Shown: piece by piece, positions 15,241 through 24,742 of the stretch | Numbering within the stretch: the stretch's first letter is position 1 | Layout of the letters: each line of letters starts with the position of its first letter | Assembly (NCBI RefSeq): GCF_002797415.1 | Contig: NZ_KZ454944.1 | Span: forward strand, 1,320,665 to 1,384,664 | DNA length: 64,000 bases | DNA from: Bacillus alkalisoli | Lineage (GTDB): Bacteria > Bacillota > Bacilli > Bacillales > Bacillaceae_I | Direction of reading: 5' to 3' | Made by a program: the position numbers and the translations under genes | The notes under the pieces: model-generated | Seen by the model: only the letters and a program-made list of their open reading frames with translations | What the model was told of the DNA's origin: nothing | The model's database searches: none

Positions 15241-15996
15241 ATGGCATACGGTAAATTTGCCAATATTTATGATGAACTAATGCAAGATATTCCCTATGAC
15301 TTGTGGATTACCTTTGTTAAAGAGTTAAAAGAGCAAAGGAACATTGGGGTGGAATTCTCCATCTTGGATGTGGCTTGTGGTACAGGTGAGTTGTCTATAC
15401 GTTTCGCAAAAGAGGGATGGGATGTAAAGGGTGTGGATCTTTCTGAAAGCATGCTCGCAGTCGCTTACGAAAAGTCTATGATTAACAATGTGTCTATCCC
15501 TTTTTACGAGCAAAATATGACCGAGCTTACAGGTTTTGAACCGCAAGATTGTGTGGGGATTTTTTGTGATTCGTTAAATTATTTACATACAGAAGAAGAA
15601 GTGATTCAAACCTTTCAGGCTGTTCATGAGACATTAAAAAATGGTGGATTATTTTTATTCGATGTTCATTCTATTTTTAAAATGAGTAGAGTTTTCATGA
15701 ATGCAACTTTTACTTTAATGGATGACCATGTTTCGTATATTTGGAATTGTTACCCTGGAGAACATCCTAATAGCGTGGAGCATGATCTCTCATTTTTTGT
15801 ACAAACAAACGAAGAATCAAATCTTTATGAACGCTTTGATGAAACGCATTATCAACGAACTTTTAGTAAAGATATATATGAAAAATGGCTAGAAGAAGCA
15901 GGTTTTCAGATAGAGGCGATATACGGAGATGAACCGTTTAATCCATACTTTGAGGAATGTGAACGAATCTTCTTTGTGGCAAAGAAAAAAGGGTGA
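15241..15996 (+). CDS. yqeM: YqeM, class I SAM-dependent methyltransferase
   Basis: The 251-aa product shows the Rossmann methyltransferase motif I L-D-V-A-C-G-T-G-E-L at about residues 42-51 and motif II V-D-L-S-E-S-M-L at about 66-73. It starts two bases after rsfS and ends the yqeG operon. The substrate is unknown. A terminator begins inside the last codons. Confidence 0.92.
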   Translation: MAYGKFANIYDELMQDIPYDLWITFVKELKEQRNIGVEFSILDVACGTGELSIRFAKEGWDVKGVDLSESMLAVAYEKSMINNVSIPFYEQNMTELTGFEPQDCVGIFCDSLNYLHTEEEVIQTFQAVHETLKNGGLFLFDVHSIFKMSRVFMNATFTLMDDHVSYIWNCYPGEHPNSVEHDLSFFVQTNEESNLYERFDETHYQRTFSKDIYEKWLEEAGFQIEAIYGDEPFNPYFEECERIFFVAKKKG

Positions 15997-16025
15997 ACCT
16001 AATTGAATTAGGTCACCCTTTTTTG
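15991..16025 (+). terminator. Rho-independent terminator of the yqe operon
   Basis: GGGTGAACCTAATT pairs with AATTAGGTCACCC (one bulge) and is followed by six T residues. The yqeM stop codon is part of the stem. Confidence 0.9.
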
Positions 16026-16043
16026 AAGGTTCTGTTAAGTACC

Positions 16044-16170
16044 ACTGTTGATTGTAAGTGCAAGTCTTCGCTTTCCGCGGGCGGGCCGGGAGCCTCCTCG
16101 GCTTCGCCTGTGGGGTCTCCCGTTACCCGCTTCTCCCGCAGGAGTCTCCGTCTTGCACTACAATCAACAG
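16044..16170. repeat. GC-rich palindromic repeat, copy 1
   Basis: A 127-bp element with outer arms CTGTTGATTGTAAGTGCAAG and CTTGCACTACAATCAACAG (one indel). The core holds GC-rich blocks such as CTTTCCGCGGGCGGGCCGGGAG and CTTCTCCCGCAGGAGTC. Its GC content is far above the surroundings. Four relatives occur at 33321, 35731, 52027 and 53586. Copies 2-5 have the core in the opposite orientation. Confidence 0.9.
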
Positions 16171-16266
16171 CTAAAAGGTATCAAAATCACCATTATTCTT
16201 CCACACATCTTTTTGAAAAAAAATATTTGACGAATTTTGTTTTCTGTGTAAAATAAAAGTATAAAT

Positions 16267-17088
16267 CTAATCGTCGAACTGTTCTGACACTTCGCGGATA
16301 TCTTCGTTATATTTATCATGAGTTTTTTTGAAAAGGTAGTGAAACATGCTACCTAACTCAGATTCTAATACTTTAATACCTTCTCCAGTAACACCGCCTT
16401 TTACACAAACTTTCTCTTGTAATGTTGGCAAAGTGAAAATATTCTTTTCTAACAACTCACCCATTCCAATCATCATTTGACTAGCTAGCACAGTTGCTTG
16501 TTCTTTAGTGATCTCTGTCTCTGCCACAGCGGCATCAATAAACCTTTGTAAAAGATAACTAAAAAACGCAGGTCCACAACTCACAATATCCGAGGCTACT
16601 CGTGTAACATTGTCCTCTATTTCTACAGGCGTAGATATTTTTGAACATAAACTCCATAAATACTCTCTATAATGAGCAGATAAAGATTCGCCAAATGTTA
16701 TAAGTGTAACTCCAGATAACGCTCTATTCGTAATGCTAGGAATTATTCTAGCTACTTGGCAGTTAACAATACTCGATAGTCGTTCTACGGAAACTGGACT
16801 GGTGATGGATATTAAACACTTAGAGCTACTTAATTCACTAGATACTTGGCGTAATAGGGGGTGAATGTCTAGTGGTTTAACGCATAAAAAGATTAAATCC
16901 GACTCATTAATTACTTCTTTGGCACTAAGTTTTACACTAATTTCATTGTATTTGTTTTTTAATAATATTGCTTTATTTAAATTTCTATTAGTAATGGTTA
17001 TATTTTCAGGAGGTACTGCTTTCGACTCGATAAATGCATCAATTAGAACGTTCCCCATGTTCCCAGTACCGATAATTCCGATCTTCAT
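16267..17088 (-). CDS. comER: ComER, pyrroline-5-carboxylate reductase-like protein
   Basis: The 273-aa product has an N-terminal Rossmann motif G-I-I-G-T-G-N-M-G and the ProC-type C-terminal domain (S-C-G-P-A-F-F near 168 and the G-G-V-T-G-E-G motif near 234). It lies divergent from comEA exactly as in B. subtilis, where comER is transcribed opposite the comE operon and is not required for competence. Its length also equals B. subtilis ComER. AAAGGAGGGAAACAG precedes the ATG. The physiological reaction is not established. Confidence 0.93.
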   Translation of the reverse strand: MKIGIIGTGNMGNVLIDAFIESKAVPPENITITNRNLNKAILLKNKYNEISVKLSAKEVINESDLIFLCVKPLDIHPLLRQVSSELSSSKCLISITSPVSVERLSSIVNCQVARIIPSITNRALSGVTLITFGESLSAHYREYLWSLCSKISTPVEIEDNVTRVASDIVSCGPAFFSYLLQRFIDAAVAETEITKEQATVLASQMMIGMGELLEKNIFTLPTLQEKVCVKGGVTGEGIKVLESELGSMFHYLFKKTHDKYNEDIREVSEQFDD

Positions 17089-17172
17089 CTGTTTCCCTCC
17101 TTTAGCAAAGATTTCTCTCGTACACTATATGAATCTAAACCAAAAATTATGAATAGGAAAGGAAGAATCTCT

Positions 17173-17826
17173 ATGAAAGAACGCTTGTTAGAACAAAAAT
17201 ATGCCATTGTTATTAGTGTCATAGCCATTGCGATAATAGGCTATATGCAATGGACAAAAGATCACCCAACATTAGCAAGTGAAAGTAATTTAAGTTTACT
17301 TATGGAGCAGAACCTAGAGGAACAAGAAGATAATCAAGGTGGACAGGAAATAGCCCTTACAAATGAAAAACCCGAAGCGACGATATTTGTCGATGTGAAA
17401 GGTGCAGTTAAATATGAGGGAGTGTATCACTTATTAGAAGGCGAACGAATTATGGATGCGATTGAAAAAGCTGGAGGATTGGTTGAAGGAGCAGATCATA
17501 GAAAAATTAATTTTGCGGCAAAATTACAAGATCAAATGGTTGTCTTTATCCCTCTCGTTGGTGAAGAGGTGGACGCTAGTTCTTTGCTTATAAATAGCGG
17601 AGTTTCTGAAGAAAGTGGTAATAAAGATGGTAAAATTAATATAAATACAGCAACGGTAGAAGAGCTACAAAGCCTAGCTGGAATTGGACAAGCTAAGGCG
17701 AAGGCTATTGTTGCCTACAGAGAAGACAATGGTTATTTTAAATCATTGGAAGAACTAACAAATGTATCAGGAATAGGTCAGAAATCTTTAGAAAACATTC
17801 GAGATGAAATTACGGTTGGCAATTGA
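17173..17826 (+). CDS. comEA: ComEA, DNA-uptake receptor
   Basis: The 217-aa membrane-anchored protein binds transforming DNA. It has an N-terminal membrane helix (residues 8-24), an acidic linker, an SLBB-type domain (V-D-V-K-G-A-V-K near 75) and a C-terminal pair of helix-hairpin-helix motifs (I-N-I-N-T-A-T-V-E-E-L, G-I-G-Q-A-K-A, G-I-G-Q-K). ATG at 17173 follows AAAGGAAG at good spacing. An ATG eight codons upstream lacks a ribosome site. I could not identify ComK boxes in the short gap to comER. Confidence 0.95.
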   Translation: MKERLLEQKYAIVISVIAIAIIGYMQWTKDHPTLASESNLSLLMEQNLEEQEDNQGGQEIALTNEKPEATIFVDVKGAVKYEGVYHLLEGERIMDAIEKAGGLVEGADHRKINFAAKLQDQMVVFIPLVGEEVDASSLLINSGVSEESGNKDGKININTATVEELQSLAGIGQAKAKAIVAYREDNGYFKSLEELTNVSGIGQKSLENIRDEITVGN

Positions 17827-17889
17827 CTCAACATGTACAAAGTAAGTAAACTAGTCGTATGAAAAACAGTATGTAAAAGGGGGAAGAAG

Positions 17890-18459
17890 ATGTCTAGAAT
17901 ATCTTGGGATGAATATTTTATGGCTCAAAGTCATTTGTTAGCATTAAGAAGTACGTGTGAAAGGTTAGCTGTTGGTGCGACAATTGTACGTGATAAAAGA
18001 ATTATCGCTGGTGGATACAACGGTTCCATTGCTGGTGGTGTTCATTGTATAGATGAAGGCTGTTACGTCATTGACAATCACTGTATAAGAACGATTCATG
18101 CAGAAATGAATGCGTTGCTGCAATGTGCAAAATTTGGTGTTCCAACTACAGATGCAGAAATTTATGTTACCCATTTCCCTTGTTTACAATGTTGTAAAGC
18201 TATTATTCAGGCTGGAATAAAAGTAGTTTATTATGCTATGGATTATAAAAACCATCCATATGCGATTCAACTTTTTGAACAAGCTGGTGTGAAGGTAGAA
18301 CAAGTTAAAGGAAAAGAAAGTTTTGTACCGGATGAAGATAATGAGAAGTTAAAATTTATTACAGATATATTAGAAAAGTTAGAGAGAGCTGGAGCAGATG
18401 AAGACGAAATAAAGTCAATGTTCGAACGAGCGAATTCTTTATTTTCTGTAAAGGTGTAG
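17890..18459 (+). CDS. comEB: ComEB, dCMP deaminase family protein
   Basis: The 189-aa zinc enzyme has H70-A-E72 and P97-C-L-Q-C-C, the deaminase metal and catalytic residues. It is expected to convert dCMP to dUMP for thymidylate synthesis. In B. subtilis ComEB is also reported to affect polar localisation of ComGA. GGGGGAAG precedes the ATG. It lies between comEA and comEC. Confidence 0.95.
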   Translation: MSRISWDEYFMAQSHLLALRSTCERLAVGATIVRDKRIIAGGYNGSIAGGVHCIDEGCYVIDNHCIRTIHAEMNALLQCAKFGVPTTDAEIYVTHFPCLQCCKAIIQAGIKVVYYAMDYKNHPYAIQLFEQAGVKVEQVKGKESFVPDEDNEKLKFITDILEKLERAGADEDEIKSMFERANSLFSVKV

Positions 18460-18465
18460 CTTTTC

Positions 18466-20772
18466 TTGCAAAAAGGCACTTGTTTTTGGTTAGCAGTCGC
18501 AATGTGTATTGGAATAGCGCTAGCTGCTTTTTCTTTCCATATTGGGCTGCTACTACTAACAGTAATTTTTATATTATTTATCTATTCTCGTTTTCGCTCG
18601 TTACTGTTATGGATCCTTATCTTCACTTGTTTCTCAGCTTTATACTTTAGTCATACCGATAAAAATAATAAAACAGTCTACCATGACAAGGTGACAGATT
18701 TTTATGGTCATATCGTTTCACTAGTAGATATAGATGGGGATAAAATCTCGTTTGAAGTGATAACGATGGAGAAAGAAAAATTAATTGTAAATTACTTTTT
18801 GAAAAATGAAAGGGATAAAGTAAATGCAGAAAGTGTTTTGTATCCTGGTGCTTTTTGTCACTTTCAAGGTGAATTTAACCCCCCACCTCTACCGACTAAT
18901 CCACACATGTTTGACTACAAAAAACATCTCTATGAAAGAAAAATACATTGGATAATTACGTTAAACAATGCCCCTATAAACTGTATAAAAGATTACAAAA
19001 CGAATATCTTTATGGACTTGCAAAAGCATCGCCAAGAGGGAATCCGGCTGATTTTGGATAACACCCATCCAACTGTTCAGAGTTTTTTAATAGCACTAGT
19101 ATTTGGAGAGAGAAGGTATATCGATGAGGAGGTTATTAACGCCTATCAAAAGCTAGGTTTAATTCACCTTTTAGCGATATCTGGATTGCATGTCGGTGTG
19201 CTATGTACAACTTTGTTCTTTTTGGGAATAAGAGTTGGATTAACGAAAGAGTCAATGTACAAAGTATTACTAATGTTTTTACCAATATACATACACCTGG
19301 CCGGGGGAGCACCTTCTGTATGGAGAGCATCCATTATGTCTTTTATCGTTATCTTATTGTTAATTCAAAACAAAAAGATAGCAGGGATAGATGTAATTGG
19401 AATGGCATGTACTATTTTGTTGTTTCTTAACCCATATTATTTATTCCACGTAGGTTTTCAACTGTCGTTTGCAGTAAGTGCATTCTTAATCTTATCTCAT
19501 AAAATAATTCAGCGAACTAACTCGTATGTGCTTCAACTTTTTTTCGTATCTATTATTGCGCAATTGGCATCCTTTCCAATTATCATCTACCACTTTTATG
19601 AAATATCTATTTGGAGTATTTTCTTAAATGTTGTGTATGTACCTTTCTTTTCTTTGTTTGTTTTACCTTGTGCGTTAATGCTTTATATTTCGTTAAAATT
19701 TTTTCCTGTTCTTTATCCTATATTAGAGACAGTACTTCAATATCCACTCGCGTTTTTTAATTACATTGCCATTCAGTTTGCGGAAATTCCGATTGGACAT
19801 TTTCTATTCGGAAAGCCCTCTATTTTAATAATGCTATTTTATTACATCACATTTATCTTTTTTTGCATTGCCGTTGAATTGCAACGGAAGAAGTTAATTC
19901 ATTTTTCTATTGTATTCATTTTGTTGTTGCTTTTTTATCACTGGAATTCGCCACTATTCAATAAATATGGACAAGTAACGATGATCGATATTGGTCAGGG
20001 AGATGCTATTTTTATTCAACTTCCTTTCGGTAAAGGAAATTATTTAATCGATACAGGGGGAATACCTTCTATTCCTAGAGAAGAGTGGAGAAAAAGAAGA
20101 AAAGAATTTAATAATGGAGAAGGTGTTTTAGTACAAGTTTTAAAGGGGAATGGCATAAGAAAACTTGATAAATTAATTCTCACACACGGCCATTATGACC
20201 ACGTAGGAAATGTAGAGATGTTATTGAAAAATATAGACGTGAAGAATATTTTAGTCCCTCCAGAGTTCGGGCAAGATGAATTTGAAAAAAATATTTTAGA
20301 GCTTGTAAGGAACAAGGGGATAGAAGTGAATTTTGTAAGGGAAGGAGATCGTTGGAGAAATGCTAATTTCGAATTTCTAATTTTATATCCATCTAAAAAG
20401 CATGAGGACAAAAACGACCAATCCATTGTACTTTTGACGCGTCTGGGTGGTTTAACTTGGTTGTTTACAGGAGATTTAGAACAACAAGGAGAGATGGATT
20501 TGCTGTCCTTATATCCAAATATTACTGCTGATGTGTTAAAAGTAGGCCACCACGGTAGTAATACTTCGACGACCGAAGCATTCTTGGCAAAGTTAAATCC
20601 TTCTTTCGCTTTGATTCCAGTAGGCACTAACAATCGCTTTGGTCATCCGCATCCCGAAGTGATACGTAGATTAGAAAGTAGGGGAGTCCAAATTTATCGA
20701 ACGGATGAAAATGGGGCGATTGTCTATAGATTTTCTAATAAGTATGGAACCTTTTCGCCAACGTTACCATAG
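18466..20772 (+). CDS. comEC: ComEC, DNA-uptake channel protein
   Basis: The 768-aa polytopic protein forms the membrane channel for single-stranded DNA uptake. It has N-terminal helices, a DUF4131 OB-like loop, a Competence domain with many helices (about residues 200-500) and a C-terminal metallo-beta-lactamase domain. That domain has T-H-G-H-Y-D-H-V-G-N and G-D-L-E, and V-G-H-H-G-S. The TTG start follows AAGGTG seven bases past the comEB stop. The length is close to that of B. subtilis (776 aa), and no damage is visible, so the competence machinery appears intact here. Confidence 0.95.
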   Translation: MQKGTCFWLAVAMCIGIALAAFSFHIGLLLLTVIFILFIYSRFRSLLLWILIFTCFSALYFSHTDKNNKTVYHDKVTDFYGHIVSLVDIDGDKISFEVITMEKEKLIVNYFLKNERDKVNAESVLYPGAFCHFQGEFNPPPLPTNPHMFDYKKHLYERKIHWIITLNNAPINCIKDYKTNIFMDLQKHRQEGIRLILDNTHPTVQSFLIALVFGERRYIDEEVINAYQKLGLIHLLAISGLHVGVLCTTLFFLGIRVGLTKESMYKVLLMFLPIYIHLAGGAPSVWRASIMSFIVILLLIQNKKIAGIDVIGMACTILLFLNPYYLFHVGFQLSFAVSAFLILSHKIIQRTNSYVLQLFFVSIIAQLASFPIIIYHFYEISIWSIFLNVVYVPFFSLFVLPCALMLYISLKFFPVLYPILETVLQYPLAFFNYIAIQFAEIPIGHFLFGKPSILIMLFYYITFIFFCIAVELQRKKLIHFSIVFILLLLFYHWNSPLFNKYGQVTMIDIGQGDAIFIQLPFGKGNYLIDTGGIPSIPREEWRKRRKEFNNGEGVLVQVLKGNGIRKLDKLILTHGHYDHVGNVEMLLKNIDVKNILVPPEFGQDEFEKNILELVRNKGIEVNFVREGDRWRNANFEFLILYPSKKHEDKNDQSIVLLTRLGGLTWLFTGDLEQQGEMDLLSLYPNITADVLKVGHHGSNTSTTEAFLAKLNPSFALIPVGTNNRFGHPHPEVIRRLESRGVQIYRTDENGAIVYRFSNKYGTFSPTLP

Positions 20773-20785
20773 TATACATTATGAA

Positions 20786-20815
20786 AAAAGAGACTGCGTG
20801 AAGGCAGTCTCTTTT
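20786..20815 (+). terminator. Rho-independent terminator of the comE operon
   Basis: AAGAGACTGC and GCAGTCTCTT form the stem, with A-rich 5' and T-rich 3' flanks. Confidence 0.9.
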
Positions 20816-20904
20816 ACCTAGCAAGTAGAAACTTGTAAGGTTAGTACCCTATTTTGTTTCACAACGGGTATATGGAATTGTTAGACCGGCTATGTATCCC
20901 GGTA

Positions 20905-21039
20905 TTATGATCCTAAGAAATGAATAACCGTAGCCATAACAAAAATCGTTGCGAAAAACCCGAAGGATACGACAAAGCCGACAGCAGAGTCTACTGCATC
21001 GTTACGTTTACTTTGGACGCTTTTTTCAAATTCGTTCAT
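20905..21039 (-). CDS. yqzM: YqzM-family small membrane protein
   Basis: The 44-aa product begins M-N-E-F-E-K-S-V-Q-S-K-R-N-D-A-V-D-S-A and continues with one membrane helix (about residues 20-40). It matches B. subtilis YqzM (44 aa) from memory in sequence and in position between comEC and holA on the opposite strand. AGGAGGG precedes the ATG. YqzM has no firm function. Confidence 0.92.
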   Translation of the reverse strand: MNEFEKSVQSKRNDAVDSAVGFVVSFGFFATIFVMATVIHFLGS

Positions 21040-21239
21040 AAGTATCCCTCCTTTTCACTCAATAGTATAAGCGAAAATGCAAAAAAAATCTACATGACAA
21101 TTTTTAGATTTCCACCTTTAGCAAGAGTTGTCACAAATAGTTCAGAAAGATTCGGATAACCTAATATTACATCAGGCCGATGGTTTAATCGTTAACGAGT
21201 AAGTATCCTGGGGCTTATTGGTTAACGTTTATATAAAAT

Positions 21240-21332
21240 GGGGGTTGCGTTTCTAATCGATTGAGATGTAACCCCCTCTGAAATACATAATAGTGAAAGA
21301 TATTTACTACCTGAGTAAATATCTTTTCTTGT
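21240..21332 (+). ncRNA. Candidate small RNA with two hairpins and terminator
   Basis: Hairpin 1 pairs 21240-21253 with 21263-21276 (14 bp including three G-U pairs). Hairpin 2 pairs AAAGATATTTACT (21296-21308) with AGTAAATATCTTT (21314-21326) and is followed by a T-rich tail. The wobbles are compatible only with a plus-strand RNA. No convincing reading frame ends here, so the terminator has no gene to serve. A promoter is not clear. It could alternatively be a leader of holA. Confidence 0.45.
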
Positions 21333-21453
21333 TTTCTTCACGGTTTCTAGTTACGATTAGATTAGTGAGTGAATTTTGTATACGTTTCGTTTAGTGAAAA
21401 ACGAGTAGTTTATGAAACGCTCACTATTAAGGAAAACAAGTGGGAGTAAAAAT

Positions 21454-22479
21454 ATGTTATTAAATGCAATCAAAAAGTTAAAATCACAAAATTTTGCCCA
21501 AACATACTTATTATTAGGTACAGAAAATTTCTTATTAAAAGAAATGAAAACCGCTATTGTTGAGCATGTCATTGAAGAACACGAGCATGATTTCAACCTA
21601 TCAACATACGATTTAGAAGAAACTCCAATAGAAGTGGCAATTGAAGATGCAGAAACGTTGCCTTTTATAGGGGAACGACGAGTTGTCATCGTAACTAATC
21701 CTTTTTTTCTTACTGGAGAAAAGTCGAAAAGCAAAGTGGAGCACAACACAGATAGATTTTTAGCGTATATACAACAACCGGCTCCCTACACGATTTTTGT
21801 AATTCTGGCTCCATATGCTAAATTAGATGAACGTAAAAAAATTGTTAAAACATTAAAAAATCAGTCTGAAATTTTTGAAGCGCAAACATTAGAAGAAAAA
21901 GACTTATTACAATGGATGTCTCATCGTGCCAAACAATATAGTGTTACACTATCTCCAAACGCTGGGGAAGAGTTATTGAAGATTGCAGGTGTGCACTTAG
22001 CTGTTCTTGCGCAAGAGATCGATAAAATGGCCATGTACATCGGACCTGGTGGCGGAGAAATTACGCTAGAAATAGTACAGAAATTGGCTGCCAAAACAAT
22101 GGAACACAATATTTTTGAGTTAATCGAAAAAATTGTCCACCGAAAAATCGATCAAGCACTGGAAGTTTTTTATGAACTATTAAGAAATAATGAAGAGCCA
22201 ATTAAAATTTTAGCGTTAATGACAGCCCAATTCCGCTTAATTTACCAAGTGAAAAACTTAAGCGAACAAGGATACAGTCAGCAAAAAATGGCCGGAACAT
22301 TAAAAGTACACCCTTATCGTGTAAAATTAGCCGCTGGCCAAGCGAGATATTTCAAAGACAAAGAGCTCATGTCCCTTATGGACGGACTAGCAGAAGCCGA
22401 CTACTCCATGAAAAGCGGTAAAATAGACAAAGTCCTAGCGGTAGAATTGTTATTATTAAAAATAGCTAACGTAAAATAA
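21454..22479 (+). CDS. holA: DNA polymerase III delta subunit
   Basis: The 341-aa clamp-loader subunit opens the beta clamp. It corresponds to B. subtilis YqeN by sequence (L-P-F-I-G-E-R-R-V-V-I-V, Q-N/H-N-I-F-E-L-I-x-K-I-V, K-V-H-P-Y-R-V-K-L-A) and by location. ATG at 21454 is chosen because the homologous protein starts there and GGGAG lies 7 bases upstream. The upstream ATG at 21412 would add 14 residues without a ribosome site. A terminator follows. Confidence 0.94.
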   Translation: MLLNAIKKLKSQNFAQTYLLLGTENFLLKEMKTAIVEHVIEEHEHDFNLSTYDLEETPIEVAIEDAETLPFIGERRVVIVTNPFFLTGEKSKSKVEHNTDRFLAYIQQPAPYTIFVILAPYAKLDERKKIVKTLKNQSEIFEAQTLEEKDLLQWMSHRAKQYSVTLSPNAGEELLKIAGVHLAVLAQEIDKMAMYIGPGGGEITLEIVQKLAAKTMEHNIFELIEKIVHRKIDQALEVFYELLRNNEEPIKILALMTAQFRLIYQVKNLSEQGYSQQKMAGTLKVHPYRVKLAAGQARYFKDKELMSLMDGLAEADYSMKSGKIDKVLAVELLLLKIANVK

Positions 22480-22524
22480 AAAAGTGGTATGACTTTTATT
22501 AATTTAGAGTCATACCACTTTTTT
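22479..22524 (+). terminator. Rho-independent terminator of holA
   Basis: AAAAGTGGTATGAC and GTCATACCACTTTT pair around a 15-base loop and are followed by T residues. Confidence 0.9.
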
Positions 22525-22589
22525 GTAATGCTATTTCTCCCGCTTACATTATCAAGACCAGTTTAGCTGTTGGAAAAGGGCAAAGTAGT

Positions 22590-22830
22590 TAGTAATTAGA
22601 GAGGTTAAGACCAATTTTGGATGTGAAAGATTAGAAATTGTCCATAAAAGAGAAATTAAGACCACCTTCAAAGGAGAAAGAGTGGAAAATGTCCATAAAA
22701 ATGAGATTAAGACCAACTTCAAAGGAGAAAGAGAAGGAAATGTCCATAAAGTGAAATTAAGACCATCTTCAAAGGAGAAAGAGAAGGAAATGTCCATATA
22801 AAAGAAATCAAAATCATTTTATAAGGAAAA
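22590..22830. repeat. Tandem repeat, about four copies of 50-51 bp
   Basis: The marker GTCCATA occurs at 22640, 22691, 22742 and 22792. Between markers, the blocks GAAATTAAGACCA and CTTCAAAGGAGAAAGAG recur with few changes. The unit is 51, 51 and 50 bp. The minus strand contains a reading frame of 17-residue repeats, which I regard as a by-product. The array fills the gap between holA and rpsT. Confidence 0.85.
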
Positions 22831-22907
22831 GATTAAGAAATGGTTATTTTAGGTTTTATGACCAAAACCAAAGTGCGAGAATCGTCATCGGTGTCATCTG
22901 AAAAATA

Positions 22908-22935
22908 AAAAACGACCCTAAGCGGATCGTTCTTC
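22908..22935 (-). terminator. Rho-independent terminator of rpsT
   Basis: On the minus strand AACGATCC pairs with GGGTCGTT (one G-U) and is followed by a T-run. Confidence 0.85.
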
Positions 22936-22936
22936 A

Positions 22937-23203
22937 TTATGCTGTAGCTACGTTAAGTTTCTTCGCTAAGCGAGATTTTTGACGGTTAGCTGCATTTTTG
23001 TGGATTAATCCAGATTGAGCAGCCTTGTCTAAACGTTTTGCAGCTTCTAAGTATGCAGTTTTTGCACCTTCCACATCGTTGTTAGCAACGAATGCTTCTA
23101 CTTTCTTCACCGCTGTACGCATTGCAGACTTAACTGTTGCGTTTTGAGCACGACGCTTCTCTGTAGTTTTTACACGTTTGATAGCAGATTTAATGTTTGG
23201 CAT
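22937..23203 (-). CDS. rpsT: 30S ribosomal protein S20
   Basis: The 88-aa basic protein begins [13 protein letters not shown] and ends K-S-R-L-A-K-K-L-N, the S20 pattern. ATG at 23203 follows GGAGGTG. The upstream in-frame ATG is part of the ribosome site region. It is transcribed away from gpr, as in B. subtilis. Confidence 0.97.
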   Translation of the reverse strand: MPNIKSAIKRVKTTEKRRAQNATVKSAMRTAVKKVEAFVANNDVEGAKTAYLEAAKRLDKAAQSGLIHKNAANRQKSRLAKKLNVATA

Positions 23204-23458
23204 GTATTTCACCTCCATACGTTCTATAACGATCGAGATTATGTTAACTCGATTTATTTACTTATGAGAACAAGTGATATTTTATCAAAATGGACAAGAA
23301 TATGCAATAGCAAGTCAAGGTAATTTTCTTGAAAGATAAAAATAAATTTACTTAGTCCAACTCTTAAAGTGTGACTTCAAAAGAAAAACAAATGCATGAA
23401 TAAGGCAAATTTAGGAAACGATAACATTAAAATTTACATAGAGGGGATGGGAACATTC

Positions 23459-24580
23459 ATGAATGAACCTTCCATTGATTTAAGTAAATATGCTATTCGA
23501 ACAGACTTAGCTGTTGAAGCTGGACAAATGGCTTTAGAAAAACATAATAAAACAGCTCAGCAACCTGCAACATCATTAGAGGGAATCGTTGTTAAGGAAA
23601 GAGAAAGTAAAGGAGTTAAGATCACAAACGTTAACATAACCGAAAAAGGTGCGGAAATGACTGGGAAAAAACCAGGAAACTACCTGACGCTAGAAGTGCA
23701 AGGTATTCGCCAACAAGATACAGAACTGCAACAAAAAGTAGAAGAAGTTTTTGCTTATGAGTTTAATAAATTCATGGAACAGCTAAATATCCAAAAAGAT
23801 GCAAGTTGCCTAGTTGTTGGATTAGGTAACTGGAATGTGACACCAGATGCATTAGGGCCAGTTGTTTGTGAAAATTTACTAATTACAAGACATTTGTTTT
23901 CTTTACAGCCAGAAGCTGTACAGGATGGCTTTAGATCTGTTAGTTCAATTGTTCCAGGAGTAATGGGGTTAACGGGAATTGAAACGAGCGACATTATTTT
24001 CGGTGTCGTAGAAAAGTCAAAACCAGATTTTGTCATAGCTATTGATGCACTGGCAGCACGTTCCATTGAGCGTGTTAACTCTACTATTCAAATTTCTGAC
24101 ACGGGAATTCACCCTGGTTCAGGTGTAGGTAATAAACGAAAAGAAATTAGTAAAGAAACATTAGGAATTCCAGTTATAGCTATTGGTATTCCAACTGTTG
24201 TCGATGCTGTTTCGATGGCAAGTGACACGATTGATTTTATATTAAAGCATTTCGGTAGAGAAATGAAAGAAGGCAATCGTCCTTCTCGCGCACTAGCTCC
24301 AGCAGGATTGACATTCGGTGAAAAAAGAGTTCTAACAGATGAGGACTTACCTTCAGAAGAGCATCGTCAAAACTTTTTAGGTGTTATAGGAAATTTAGAA
24401 GAAGAAGAAAAACGAAAGCTTATTCACGAAGTTCTTTCTCCATTGGGCCATAATCTAATGGTAACGCCAAAAGAAGTAGATGACTTTATTGAAGACATGG
24501 CCAATGTTATCGCTAGCGGCTTAAACGCAGCACTTCATGGTGAAGTGGACCAAGATAACGTTGGAGCGTATACACATTAG
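23459..24580 (+). CDS. gpr: GPR germination protease (SASP-specific)
   Basis: The 373-aa protease degrades small acid-soluble spore proteins early in germination. It is made as an inactive zymogen that removes a short N-terminal propeptide. The processing region here is around I-R-T-D-L-A-V-E-A (residues 12-20), which mimics the SASP cleavage site. The catalytic-domain landmarks are [14 protein letters not shown] and D-A-L-A-A-R. ATG at 23459 gives the normal family length and has GAGGGG 12 bases upstream. A start 21 codons earlier (23396) has no ribosome site. spoIIP lies next. Confidence 0.94.
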   Translation: MNEPSIDLSKYAIRTDLAVEAGQMALEKHNKTAQQPATSLEGIVVKERESKGVKITNVNITEKGAEMTGKKPGNYLTLEVQGIRQQDTELQQKVEEVFAYEFNKFMEQLNIQKDASCLVVGLGNWNVTPDALGPVVCENLLITRHLFSLQPEAVQDGFRSVSSIVPGVMGLTGIETSDIIFGVVEKSKPDFVIAIDALAARSIERVNSTIQISDTGIHPGSGVGNKRKEISKETLGIPVIAIGIPTVVDAVSMASDTIDFILKHFGREMKEGNRPSRALAPAGLTFGEKRVLTDEDLPSEEHRQNFLGVIGNLEEEEKRKLIHEVLSPLGHNLMVTPKEVDDFIEDMANVIASGLNAALHGEVDQDNVGAYTH

Positions 24581-24590
24581 TTTAAAGTGA

Positions 24591-24662
24591 CTAGTGGTTA
24601 GTAGCAAGCTTCTCAGGCATTTGTGAACCACTAATGGCTAACTGCTAATCACTAACCACTAG
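24591..24662. repeat. Inverted repeat between gpr and spoIIP
   Basis: CTAGTGGTTAGT at 24591-24602 is the exact complement of ACTAACCACTAG at 24651-24662. Degenerate variants (ACCACTAATGG, GCTAATCACTAACC) lie between them. It may act as a weak terminator or be a simple-repeat relic. Confidence 0.6.
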
Positions 24663-24742
24663 ATTGGACAAGTTGTTCTAATCCTTTTTCTTGTTGCATA
24701 CATATAGTAGCAACAGATGTAGAAAGGGTGAGAACAACTGCC

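Noticed and set aside
15993-16256. Plus-strand frame across the first GC-rich palindrome
   Set aside because: It is formed by the repeat core, starts inside the yqeM terminator and lacks family resemblance.
22552-22797. Minus-strand frame of 81 codons with 17-residue repeats
   Set aside because: It follows the 51-bp tandem repeat and has no independent support as a gene.
23396-23458. Longer N-terminus of gpr
   Set aside because: There is no ribosome site before 23396, and the start at 23459 gives the usual family length.
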